NCBI GenBank assembly: GCA_036172665.1
Contig: JAYKNF010000021.1
Location: 646,537-710,536, forward strand
DNA from: Prosopocoilus inquinatus
Taxonomy: Eukaryota; Arthropoda; Insecta; Coleoptera; Lucanidae
DNA length: 64,000 nt
Reading direction: 5' to 3'
Shown here piece by piece: positions 48,444-60,372 of this stretch; positions within the stretch are counted from its first letter, which is position 1; the number at the start of each line of letters is the position of its first letter. The translations under genes and the position numbers were made by a program. The notes below the pieces were generated by a model. That model searched no databases. It was not told the origin of the DNA and saw only the letters and a program-made list of their open reading frames with translations.

Positions 48444-50231
48444 AATAGTTTTAAACGAAACAACACGTATTAGCGTTGTTCCTGTGATGTATCTAATCGA
48501 TCCTTACTCATCTATCATGTTATTTGACGTTTGGATGGACTCCAGTAACTCTGATGTGAGATACAAAGTTTATCGGAAGCAGCAGAAGCTGCAAATAGTT
48601 TTAAATGAAACAACACGCATTAGCGTTGTTCCTGTGATGTATCTTATCGATCCTTACTCATCTATCATGTTATTTGACGTTTGGACGGACACCAGTAACT
48701 CTGATGTGAGATACAAAGTTCTAGGACGCAGCAGAAGCTGGAAATAGTTTTGAACGAAACAACACGTATTAGCGTTGTCCCTGTGATGTATCTAAACGAT
48801 CCTTAATTATCTAACATGTTATTTGGCGTTTGGATGGACTCCAGTAAGTCTGATGTGAGATACGACGTTATCGGACGCAGCAGCAACTGGAAATAGTTTT
48901 AAACGAAACAACACGTATTAGCGTTGTTCCTGTGATGTATCTAATCGATACTTACTCATCTATCATGTTATTTGACGTTTGGATGGACTCCAGTAACTCT
49001 GATGTGAGATACAAAGTTCTCGGACCCAGCAGTAGCTGGAAATAATTTTGAACGAAACAACACGTATTAGCGTTGTTCCTGTGATGTATCTAAGCGATCC
49101 TTACTTATCTAACATGTTATTTGTCGTTTCCATGGACTCCAGTAACTCTGATGTGAGATACGACGTTTTCGGACGCAGCAGAAGCTGGAAATAGTTTTAA
49201 ACGAAACAACACGCATTAGCGATGTTCCTGTGATGTATAAATCGATCCTTACTCATCCATCATGTTATTTGTTGTTTCGATGGCCTCCAGTAACTCTGAT
49301 GTGAGATACGACGTTTTCGGACGCAGCAGAAGCTGGAAATAGTTTTAAACGAAACAACACGCATTAGCGATGTTCCTGTGATGTATCTAATCGATCCTTA
49401 CTCATCTATCATGTTATTTTACGTTTGGATGGACTCCAGTAACTCTGATGTGAGATACAAAGTTTTTGGACGCAGCAGAAGCTGGAAATAGTTTTAAACG
49501 AAACAACACGCATTAGCGATGTTCCTGTGATGTATCTAATCGATCCTTACTTATCTACTATGTTATTTTACGTTTGGATGGACTCCAGTAACTCTGATGT
49601 GAGATACAAAGTTTTTGGACGCAGCAGGAGCTGGAAATAGTTTTAAACGAAACAGCACGCATTAGCGTTGTTCCTGTGATGTATCTAATCGATCCTTACT
49701 CATCTATCATGTTATTTGACGTTTCGATGGACTCTAGTATTTCTGAAGAGAGATACTAAGTTTTTGGACGCAGCAGGAGCTGGAAATAGTTTTAAACGAA
49801 ATAACACGTATTAGCGTTGTTCCTGTGATGTATCTAATCGATCCTTACTTATATAGCATGTTATTTGACGTTTGAATGGACTCCAGTAACTCTGATGTGA
49901 GATAAAAAGTTCTCGGACGCAGCAGAAGCTGGAAATAGTTTTGAACGAAACAACACGTATTAGCGTTGTTCCTGTGATGTATCTAATCGATCCTTACTTA
50001 TCTACTATGTTATTTGACGTTTCGATGGACTCCAGTAACTCTGATGTGAGATACGAAATTTTCGGACGCAGCAGAAGCTGGAAATAGTTTTAAACGAAAC
50101 AACACGCATTAGCGTTGTTCCTGTGATGTATCTAATCGATCCTTACTCATCTATCATGTTATTTGACGTTTCGATGGACTCTAGTAATTCTGATGTGAGA
50201 TACGAAGTTTTTGGACGCAGCAGGAGCTGGA
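48444..50231 (+). repeat. Canonical 12-mer, rotated phase J K L A B C D E F G H I (1788 bp)
   Basis: All twelve types occur in canonical cyclic order between two 6-mers. C has gtataaatcg, a state otherwise seen only at 53813 and 62462; L has gttatcgg; G has gataaaaagtt. The same run reappears with gaps at 53366-54854 and more fully at 61716-63652, so this segment is an ancestor-like copy of the core of the large unit at the right end. Confidence 0.88.
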
Positions 50232-51126
50232 AATAGTTTTAAACGAAACAACACGTATTAGCGTTGTTCCTGTGATGTATCTAATCGATGCTTACTCATC
50301 TATCATGTTATTTGACGTTTGGATGGACTCCAGTAACTCTGATGTGAGATACAAAGTTTATCGGACGCAGCAGAAGCTGCAAATAGTTTTAAATGAAACA
50401 ACACGCATTAGCGTTGTTCCTGTGATGTATCTAATCGATCCTTACTCATCTATCATGTTATTTGACGTTTGGATGGACTCCAGTAACTCTGATGTGAGAT
50501 ACGAAGTTTTTGGACGCAGCAGGAGCTGGAAATAGTTTTAAACGAAACAACATGCATTAGCGTTGTTCCTGTGATGTATCTAATCGATCCTTACTCATCT
50601 ATCATGTTATTTGGCGTTTCGATGGACTCCAGTAACTTTGATGTGAGTTACGAAGTTCTCGGACGCAGCTGAAGCTAGAAAGAGTTTTAAACGAAACAAC
50701 ACGTATTAGCGTTGTTCCTGTGATGTATCTAATCGATCCTTACTCATCTATCATGTTATTTGACGTTTGGATGGACTCCAGTAACTCTGATGTGAGATAC
50801 AAAGTTCTCGGACGCAGCAGAAGCTGGAAATAGTTTTGAACGAAACAACACGTATTAGCGTTGTTCCTGTGATGTATCTAAACGATCCTTACTTATCTAA
50901 CATGTTATTTGACGTTTGGATGGACTACAGTAACTCTGATGTGTGATACGAAATTTTCGGACGCAGCAGAAGCTGGAAATAGTTTTAAACGAAACAACAC
51001 GCATTAGCGTTGTTCCTGTGATGTATCTAATCGATGCTTACTCATCTGTCATGTTATTTGACGTTTCGATGGACTCTAGTAATTCTGATGTGAGATACGA
51101 AGTTTTTGGACGCAGCAGGAGCTGGA
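50232..51126 (+). repeat. 6-mer J K' P Q M I', copy 2 (895 bp)
   Basis: This is in direct tandem with the next copy. J has cgatgcttac and so does I' at 50978. M has gactacag, a state that continues through most later M units and dates them to one lineage. Confidence 0.89.
50680..50828 (+). repeat. Representative 149-bp monomer (type Q)
   Basis: This unit carries common states at most variable sites and serves as a reference. Within it: the A+T-rich segment at about residues 1-12; an imperfect dyad aacaacacg / cgttgtt at about 18-37; the constant core gttcctgtgatgtat at about 35-49; ATCGAT followed by CC at about 53-60, giving a ClaI-type palindrome; the constant catgttattt at about 73-82; and a short inverted repeat cagc-agaa-gctg near the 3' end. 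The main variable sites are the bases after gtatct, the ctatc/ctaac/ctact/atagc block, tttgg versus tttcg, and the agtt(c/t)(t/a) block before cgg. This instance differs from consensus only in an upstream gaaagag junction inherited from the preceding P monomer. Confidence 0.85.
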
Positions 51127-52021
51127 AATAGTTTTAAACGAAACAACACGTATTAGCGTTGTTCCTGTGATGTATCTAATCGATCCTTACTCATCTATCA
51201 TGTTATTTGACGTTTGGATGGACTCCAGTAACTCTGATGTGAGATACAAAGTTTATCGGACGCAGCAGAAGCTGCAAATAGTTTTAAATGAAACAACACG
51301 CATTAGTGTTGTTCCTGTGATGTATCTAATCGATCCTTACTCATCTATCATGTTATTTGACGTTTGGATGGACTCCAGTAACTCTGATGTGAGATACGAA
51401 GTTTTTGGACGCAGCAGGAGCTGGAAATAGTTTTAAACGAAACAACATGCATTAGCGTTCTTCCTGTGATGTATCTAATCGATCCTTACTCATCTATCAT
51501 GTTATTTGGCGTTTCGATGGACTCCAGTAACTTTGATGTGAGTTACGAAGTTCTCGGACGCAGCTGAAGCTAGAAAGAGTTTTAAACGAAACAACACGTA
51601 TTAGCGTTGTTCCTGTGATGTATCTAATCGATCCTTACTCATCTATCATGTTATTTGACGTTTGGATGGACTCCAGTAACTCTGATGTGAGATACAAAGT
51701 TCTCGGACGCAGCAGAAGCTGGAAATAGTTTTGAACGAAACAACACGTATTAGCGTTGTTCTTGTGATGTATCTAAACGATCCTTACTTATCTAACATGT
51801 TATTTGACGTTTGGATGGACTACAGTAACTCTGATGTGTGATACGAAATTTTCGGACGCAGCAGAAGCTGGAAATAGTTTTAAACGAAACAACACGCATT
51901 AGCGTTGTTCCTGTGATGTATCTAATCGATCCTTACTCATCTGTCATGTTATTTGACGTTTCGATGGACTCTAGTAATTCTGATGTGAGATACGAAGTTT
52001 TTGGACGCAGCAGGAACTGGA
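51127..52021 (+). repeat. 6-mer J K' P Q M I', copy 3 (895 bp)
   Basis: This is the second member of the tandem. Differences from copy 2 include attagtgttg in K', gcgttcttcc in P, gttcttgtg in M and aggaactgg in I'. The following J at 52022 switches to cggaagcag and K. Confidence 0.89.
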
Positions 52022-55000
52022 AATAGTTTTAAACGAAACAACACGTATTAGCGTTGTTCCTGTGATGTATCTAATCGATCCTTACTCATCTATCATGTTA
52101 TTTGACGTTTGGATGGACTCCAGTAACTCTGATGTGAGATACAAAGTTTATCGGAAGCAGCAGAAGCTGCAAATAGTTTTAAATGAAACAACACGCATTA
52201 GCGTTGTTCCTGTGATGTATCTTATCGATCCTTACTCATCTATCATGTTATTTGACGTTTGGACGGACACCAGTAACTCTGATGTGAGATACAAAGTTCT
52301 AGGACGCAGCAGAAGCTGGAAATAGTTTTAAACGAAACAACATGCATTAGCGTTGTTCCTGTGATGTATCTAATCGATCCTTACTCATCTATCATGTTAT
52401 TTGGCGTTTCGATGGACTCCAGTAACTTTGATGTGAGTTACGAAGTTCTCGGACGTAGCTGAAGCTAGAAAGAGTTTTAAACGAAACAACACGTATTAGC
52501 GTTGTTCCTGTGATGTATCTAATCGATCCTTACTCATCTATCATGTTATTTGACGTTTGGATGGACTCCAGTAACTCTGATGTGAGATACAAAGTTTATC
52601 GGACGCAGCAGAAGCTGCAAATAGTTTTAAATGAAACAACACGCATTAGCGTTGTTCCTGTGATGTATCTAATCGATCCTTACTCATCTATCATGTTATT
52701 TGACGTTTCGATGGGCTCTAGTAACTCTGATGTGAGATACGAAGTTTTTGGTCGCAGCAGGAGCTGGAAATAGTTTTAAACGAAACAACATGCATTAGCG
52801 TTGTTCCTGTGATGTATCTAATCGATCCTTACTCATCTATCATGTTATTTGGCGTTTCGATGGACTCCAGTATCTTTGATGTGAGTTACGAAGTTCTCGG
52901 ACGCAGCTGAAGCTAGAAAGAGTTTAAAACGAAACAACACGTATTAGCGTTGTTGCTGTGATGTATCTAATCGATCCTTACTCATCTATCATGTTATTTG
53001 ACGTTTGGATGGACTCCAGTAACTCTGATGTGAGATACAAAGTTCTCGGACGCAGCAGAAGCTGGAAATAGTTTTGAACGAAACAACACGTATTAGCGTT
53101 GTTCCTGTGATGTATCTAAACGACCCTTACTTATCTAATATGTTATTTGACGTTTGGATGGACTCCAGTAACTCTGAAGTGTGATACGAAATTTTCGGAC
53201 GCAGCAGAAGCTGGAAATAGTTTTAAACGAAACAACACGCATTAGCGTTGTTCCTGTGATGTATCTAATCTATCCTTACTCATCTCTCATGTTATTTGAC
53301 GTTTGGATGGACTCCAGTAACTCTGATGTGAGATACAAAGTTTATCGGAAGCAGCAGAAGCTGCAAATAGTTTTAAATGAAACAACACGCATTAGCGTTG
53401 TTCCTGTGATGTATCTTATCGATCCTTACTCATCTATCATGTTATTTGACGTTTGGATGGACACCAGTAACTCTGATGTGAGATACAAAGTTCTAGGACG
53501 CAGCAGAAGCTGGAAATAGTTTTGAACGAAACAACACGTATTAGCGTTGTTCCTGTGATGTATCTAATCGATACTTACTCATCTATCATGTTATTTGACG
53601 TTTGGATGGACTCCAGTAACTCTGATGTGAGATACAAAGTTCTCGGACGCAGCAGTAGCTGGAAATAATTTTGAACGAAACAACACGTATTAGCGTTGTT
53701 CCTGTGATGTATCTAAGCGATCCTTACTTATCTAACATGTTATTTGACGTTTCGATGGACTCCAGTAACTCTGATGTGAGATACGACGTTTTCGGACGCA
53801 GCAGAAGCTGGAAATAGTTTTAAACGAAACAACACGCATTAGCGATGTTCCTGTGATGTATAAATCGATCCTTACTCATCTATCATGTTATTTGTCGTTT
53901 CGATGGCCTCCAGTAACTCTGATGTGAGATACGACGTTTTCGGACGCAGCAGAAGCTGGAAATAGTTTTAAACGAAACAACACGCATTAGCGATGTTCCT
54001 GTGATGTATCTAATCGATCCTTACTCATCTATCATGTTATTTTACGTTTGGATGGACTCCAGTAACTCTGATGTGAGATACAAAGTTTTTGGACGCAGCA
54101 GAAGCTGGAAATAGTTTTAAACGAAACAACACGCATTAGCGATGTTCCTGTGATGTATCTAATCGATCCTTACTTATCTACTATGTTATTTTACGTTTGG
54201 ATGGACTCCAGTAACTCTGATGTGAGATACAAAGTTTTTGGACGCAGCAGGAGCTGGAAATAGTTTTAAAAGAAATAACACGTATTAGCGTTGTTCCTGT
54301 GATGTATCTAATCGATCCTTACTTATATATCATGTTATTTGACGTTTGAATGGACTCCAGTAACTCTTATGTGAGATAAAAAGTTCTCGGACGCAGCAGA
54401 AGCTGGAAATAGTTTTGAACGAAACAACACGTATTAGCGTTGTTCCTGTGATGTATCCAATCGATCCTTACTTATCTACTATGTTATTTGAAGTTTCGAT
54501 GGACTCCAGTAACTCTGATGTGAGATACGAAATTTTCGGACGCAGCAGAAGCTGGAAATAGTTTTAAACGAAACAACACGCATTAGCGTTGTTCCTGTGA
54601 TGTATCTAATCGATCCTTACTTATCTAATATGTTATTTGACGTTTCGATGGACTCCAGTAACTCTGATGTGAGATACGAAATTTTCGGACGCAGCAGAAG
54701 CTGGAAATAGTTTTAAACGAAACAAAACGCATTAGCGTTGTTCCTGTGATGTATCTAATCGATCCTTACTCATCTATCATGTTATTTGACGTTTCGATGG
54801 ACTCTAGTAATTCTGATGTGAGATACGAAGTTTTTGGACGCAGCAGGAGCTGGAAATAGTTTTAAACGAAACAACACGTATTAGCGTTCTTCCTGTGATG
54901 TATCTAATCGATCCTTACTCATCTATCATGTTATTTGACGTTTGGATGGACTCCAGTAACTCTGATGTGAGATACAAAGTTTATCGGACGCAGCAGAAGC

Positions 55001-55153
55001 TGCAAATAGTTTTAAATGAAACAACACGCATTAGCGTTGTTCCTGTGATGTATCTAATCGATCCTTACTCATCTATCATGTTATTTGACGTTTGGATGGA
55101 CTCCAGTAACTCTGATGTGAGATACAAAGTTCTCGGACGCAGCAGTAGCTGGA
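52022..55153 (+). repeat. Large (56-59 monomer) higher-order unit, left portion of copy 1
   Basis: Monomers 350-370 read J K P J K' P Q M I'/J K A B C D E G H H I J K''. They align with 60373-63951 (24 monomers), which has three extra units: I' separate from J, L between K and A, and F between E and G. The offset is therefore 8351 bp at the left and 8798 bp at the right, a difference of 447 (three monomers). Shared private states include acgtagctgaag in P (52454 and 60805), ggtcgcagc in K', tatctttgatg in P and gttgctgtg in Q. Confidence 0.88.
53216..53365 (+). repeat. I'/J chimeric monomer (150 bp)
   Basis: The 5' part is I'-like (follows M, gcatt, with a private ctaatctatcc) and the 3' part is J (ctctcatg, tttgg, tttatcggaagc). 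In the counterpart at 61567-61865 the same sequence is two separate units, I' and J, the latter with ctctcatg. One monomer was lost here by exchange between I' and J, most likely between 53272 and 53287. The loss fuses open frames at 53181-53519. Confidence 0.85.
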
Positions 55154-56047
55154 AATAATTTTGAACGAAACAACACGTATTAGCGTTGTTCCTGTGATGT
55201 ATCTAAGCGATCCTTACTCATCTATCATGTTATTTGGCGTTTCGATGGACTCCAGTAACTTTGATGTGAGTTACGAAGTTCTCGGACGCAGCTGAAGCTA
55301 GAAAGACTTTTAAACGAAACAACACGTATTAGCGTTGTTCCTGTGATGTATCTAATCGATCCTTACTCATCTATCATGTTATTTGACGTTTCGATGGACT
55401 CTAGTAACTCTGATGTGAGATACGAAGTTTTTGGACGCAGCAGGAGCTGGAAATAGTTTTAAACGAAACAACATGCATTAGCGTTGTTCCTGTGATGTAT
55501 CTAATCGATCCTTACTCATCTATCATGTTATTTGGCGTTTCGATGGACTCCAGTAACTTTGATGTGAGTTACGAAGTTCTCGGACGCAGCTGAAGCTAGA
55601 AAGAGTTTTAAACGAAACAACACGTATTAGCGTTGTTCCTGTGATGTATCTAATCGATCCTTACTCATCTATCATGTTATTTGACGTTTGGATGGACTCC
55701 AGTAACTCTGATGTGAGATACAAAGTTCTCGGACGCAGCAGAAGCTGGAAATAATTTTGAACGAAACAACACGTATTAGCGTTGTTCCTGTGATGTATCT
55801 AAACGATCCTTACTTATCTAACATGTTATTTGACGTTTGGATGGACTACAGTAACTCTGATGTGTGATACGAAATTTTCGGACGCAGCAGAAGCTGGAAA
55901 TAGTTTTAAACGAAACAACACGCATTAGCGTTGTTCCTGTGATGTATCTAATCGATCCTTACTCATCTGTCATGTTATTTGACGTTTCGATGGACTCTAG
56001 TAATTCTGATGTGAGATACGAAGTTTTTGGACGCAGCAGGAGCTGGA
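54855..56047 (+). repeat. 8-mer J K'' B/P Q/K' P Q M I', copy 1 (1193 bp)
   Basis: This looks like the 6-mer J K' P Q M I' with two units added: K'' (agtagctgg, then aataatttt), B/P (ctaagcg joined to ggcgtttcg and actttgatg) and Q/K' in place of K'. The last four units, P Q M I', are unchanged. This copy has gaaagacttttaaacg after B/P where later copies have gaaagag. Confidence 0.89.
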
Positions 56048-56793
56048 AATAGTTTTAAACGAAACAACACGTATTAGCGTTGTTCCTGTGATGTATCTAA
56101 TCGATCCTTACTCATCTATCATGTTATTTGACGTTTGGATGGACTCCAGTAACTCTGATGTGAGATACAAAGTTTATCGGACGCAGCAGAAGCTGCAAAT
56201 AGTTTTAAATGAAACAACACGCATTAGCGTTGTTCCTGTGATGTATCTAATCGATCCTTACTCATCTATCATGTTATTTGACGTTTGGATGGACTCCAGT
56301 AACTCTGATGTGAGATACAAAGTTCTCGGACGCAGCAGTAGCTGGAAATAATTTTGAACGAAACAACACGTATTAGCGTTGTTCCTGTGATGTATCCAAT
56401 CGATCCTTACTTATCTACTATGTTATTTGAAGTTTCGATGGACTCCAGTAACTCTGATGTGAGATACGAAATTTTCGGACGCAGCAGAAGCTGGAAATAG
56501 TTTTAAACGAAACAACACGCATTTGCGTTGTTCCTGTGATGTATTTAATCGATCCTTACTTATCTACTATGTTATTTGACGTTTCGATGGACTCCAGTAA
56601 CTCTGATGTGAGATACGAAATTTTCGGACGCAGCAGAAGCTGGAAATAGTTTTAAACGAAACAACACGCATTAGCGTTGTTCCTGTGATGTATCTAATCG
56701 ATCCTTACTCATCTATCATGTTATTTGACGTTTCGATGGACTCTAGTAATTCTGATGTGAGATACGAAGTTTTTGGACGCAGCAGGAGCTGGA
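56048..56793 (+). repeat. 5-mer J K'' H H I (746 bp)
   Basis: It separates the first 8-mer from the tandem run. H H I repeats 54408-54854, with gtatccaatcg and ttgaagtttcg in the first H and a second H following directly. Together with the 8-mer at 54855 it makes a 13-monomer, 1939-bp tandem step: J at 54855 and 56794 share gcgttcttcc. Confidence 0.87.
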
Positions 56794-57986
56794 AATAGTT
56801 TTAAACGAAACAACACGTATTAGCGTTCTTCCTGTGATGTATCTAATCGATCCTTACTCATCTATCATGTTATTTGACGTTTGGATGGACTCCAGTAACT
56901 CTGATGTGAGATACAAAGTTTATCGGACGCAGCAGAAGCTGCAAATAGTTTTAAATGAAACAACACGCATTAGCGTTGTTCCTGTGATGTATCTAATCGA
57001 TCCTTACTCATCTATCATGTTATTTGACGTTTGGATGGACTCCAGTAACTCTGATGTGAGATACAAAGTTCTCGGACGCAGCAGTAGCTGGAAATAATTT
57101 TGAACGAAACAACACGTATTAGCGTTGTTCCTGTGATGTATCTAAGCGATCCTTACTCATCTATCATGTTATTTGGCGTTTCGATGGACTCCAGTAACTT
57201 TGATGTGAGTTACGAAGTTCTCGGACGCAGCTGAAGCTAGAAAGAGTTTTAAACGAAACAACACGTATTAGCGTTGTTCCTGTGATGTATCTAATCGATC
57301 CTTACTCATCTATCATGTTATTTGACGTTTCGATGGACTCTAGTAACTCTGATGTGAGATACGAAGTTTTTGGACGCAGCAGGAGCTGGAAATAGTTTTA
57401 AACGAAACAACATGCATTAGCGCTGTTCCTGTGATGTATCTAATCGATCCTTACTCATCTATCATGTTATTTGGCGTTTCGATGGACTCCAGTAACTTTG
57501 ATGTGAGTTACGAAGTTCTCGGACGCAGCTGAAGCTAGAAAGAGTTTTAAACGAAACAACACGTATTAGCGTTGTTCCTGTGATGTATCTAATCGATCCT
57601 TACTCATCTATCATGTTATTTGACGTTTGGATGGACTCCAGTAACTCTGATGTGAGATACAAAGTTCTCGGACGCAGCAGAAGCTGGAAATAATTTTGAA
57701 CGAAACAACACGTATTAGCGTTGTTCCTGTGATGTATCTAAACGATCCTTACTTATCTAACATGTTATTTGACGTTTGGATGGACTACAGTAACTCTGAT
57801 GTGTGATACGAAATTTTCGGACGCAGCAGAAGCTGGAAATAGTTTTAAACGAAACAACACGCATTAGCGTTGTTCCTGTGATGTATCTAATCGATCCTTA
57901 CTCATCTGTCATGTTATTTGACGTTTCGATGGACTCTAGTAATTCTGATGTGAGATACGAAGTTTTTGGACGCAGCAGGAGCTGGA
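56794..57986 (+). repeat. 8-mer J K'' B/P Q/K' P Q M I', copy 2 (tandem 1 of 3)
   Basis: First of three directly adjacent 1193-bp units. It differs from the next by few bases that I can see, including gcgttcttcc in J and gcgctgttcc in P. M has gactacag and Q is followed by aataattttg. Confidence 0.91.
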
Positions 57987-59179
57987 AATAGTTTTAAACG
58001 AAACAACACGTATTAGCGTTGTTCCTGTGATGTATCTAATCGATCCTTACTCATCTATCATGTTATTTGACGTTTGGATGGACTCCAGTAACTCTGATGT
58101 GAGATACAAAGTTTATCGGACGCAGCAGAAGCTGCAAATAGTTTTAAATGAAACAACACGCATTAGCGTTGTTCCTGTGATGTATCTAATCGATCCTTAC
58201 TCATCTATCATGTTATTTGACGTTTGGATGGACTCCAGTAACTCTGATGTGAGATACAAAGTTCTCGGACGCAGCAGTAGCTGGAAATAATTTTGAACGA
58301 AACAACACGTATTAGCCTTGTTCCTGTGATGTATCTAAGCGATCCTTACTCATCTATCATGTTATTTGGCGTTTCGATGGACTCCAGTAACTTTGATGTG
58401 AGTTACGAAGTTCTCGGACGCAGCTGAAGCTAGAAAGAGTTTTAAACGAAACAACACGTATTAGCGTTGTTCCTGTGATGTATCTAATCGATCCTTACTC
58501 ATCTATCATGTTATTTGACGTTTCGATGGACTCTAGTAACTCTGATGTGAGATACGAAGTTTTTGGACGCAGCAGGAGCTGGAAATAGTTTTAAACGAAA
58601 CAACATGCATTAGCGTTGTTCCTGTGATGTATCTAATCGATCCTTACTCATCTATCATGTTATTTGGCGTTTCGATGGACTCCAGTAACTTTGATGTGAG
58701 TTACGAAGTTCTCGGACGCAGCTGAAGCTAGAAAGAGTTTTAAACGAAACAACACGTATTAGCGTTGTTCCTGTGATGTATCTAATCGATCCTTACTCAT
58801 CTATCATGTTATTTGACGTTTGGATGGACTCCAGTAACTCTGATGTGAGATACAAAGTTCTCGGACGCAGCAGAAGCTGGAAATAATTTTGAACGAAACA
58901 ACACGTATTAGCGTTGTTCCTGTGATGTATCTAAACGATCCTTACTTATCTAACATGTTATTTGACGTTTGGATGGACTACAGTAACTCTGATGTGTGAT
59001 ACGAAATTTTCGGACGCAGCAGAAGCTGGAAATAGTTTTAAACGAAACAACACGCATTAGCGTTGTTCCTGTGATGTATCTAATCGATCCTTACTCATCT
59101 GTCATGTTATTTGACGTTTCGATGGACTCTAGTAATTCTGATGTGAGATACGAAGTTTTTGGACGCAGCAGGAGCTGGA
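57987..59179 (+). repeat. 8-mer, copy 3 (tandem 2 of 3)
   Basis: Near-identical to its neighbours; the difference I see is attagccttg in the B/P unit. The very low divergence suggests that this run is the most recently amplified part of the window. Confidence 0.91.
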
Positions 59180-60372
59180 AATAGTTTTAAACGAAACAAC
59201 ACGTATTAGCGTTGTTCCTGTGATGTATCTAATCGATCCTTACTCATCTATCATGTTATTTGACGTTTGGATGGACTCCAGTAACTCTGATGTGAGATAC
59301 AAAGTTTATCGGACGCAGCAGAAGCTGCAAATAGTTTTAAATGAAACAACACGCATTAGCGTTGTTCCTGTGATGTATCTAATCGATCCTTACTCATCTA
59401 TCATGTTATTTGACGTTTGGATGGACTCCAGTAACTCTGATGTGAGATACAAAGTTCTCGGACGCAGCAGTAGCTGGAAATAATTTTGAACGAAACAACA
59501 CGTATTAGCGTTGTTCCTGTGATGTATCTAAGCGACCCTTACTCATCTATCATGTTATTTGGCGTTTCGATGGACTCCAGTAACTTTGATGTGAGTTACG
59601 AAGTTCTCGGACGCAGCTGAAGCTAGAAAGAGTTTTAAACGAAACAACACGTATTAGCGTTGTTCCTGTGATGTATCTAATCGATCCTTACTCATCTATC
59701 ATGTTATTTGACGTTTCGATGGACTCTAGTAACTCTGATGTGAGATACGAAGTTTTTGGACGCAGCAGGAGCTGGAAATAGTTTTAAACGAAACAACATG
59801 CATTAGCGTTGTTCCTGTGATGTATCTAATCGATCCTTACTCATCTATCATGTTATTTGGCGTTTCGATAGACTCCAGTAACTTTGATGTGAGTTACGAA
59901 GTTCTCGGACGCAGCTGAAGCTAGAAAGAGTTTTAAACGAAACAACACGTATTAGCGTTGTTCCTGTGATGTATCTAATCGATCCTTACTCATCTATCAT
60001 GTTATTTGACGTTTGGATGGACTCCAGTAACTCTGATGTGAGATACAAAGTTCTCGGACGCAGCAGAAGCTGGAAATAGTTTTGAACGAAACAACACGTA
60101 TTAGCGTTGTTCCTGTGATGTATCTAAACGATCCTTACTTATCTAACATGTTATTTGACGTTTGGATGGACTACAGTAACTCTGATGTGTGATACGAAAT
60201 TTTCGGACGCAGCAGAAGCTGGAAATAGTTTTAAACGAAACAACACGCATTAGCGTTGTTCCTGTGATGTATCTAATCGATCCTTACTCATCTGTCATGT
60301 TATTTGACGTTTCGATGGACTCTAGTAATTCTGATGTGAGATACGAAGTTTTTGGACGCAGCAGGAGCTGGA
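59180..60372 (+). repeat. 8-mer, copy 4 (tandem 3 of 3)
   Basis: Private changes are gcgaccctt in B/P and cgatagactcc in P. Q is followed by aatagttttg, unlike the aataattttg of the other three copies and like the 6-mers, so its 3' part may come from a 6-mer by exchange or conversion. Confidence 0.9.

Noticed and set aside
53213..53519. Transposon terminal repeats or an insertion sequence interrupting the array
   Set aside because: All irregular junctions, including this one, are explained by joining of two satellite monomer types in register; no foreign bases are present.
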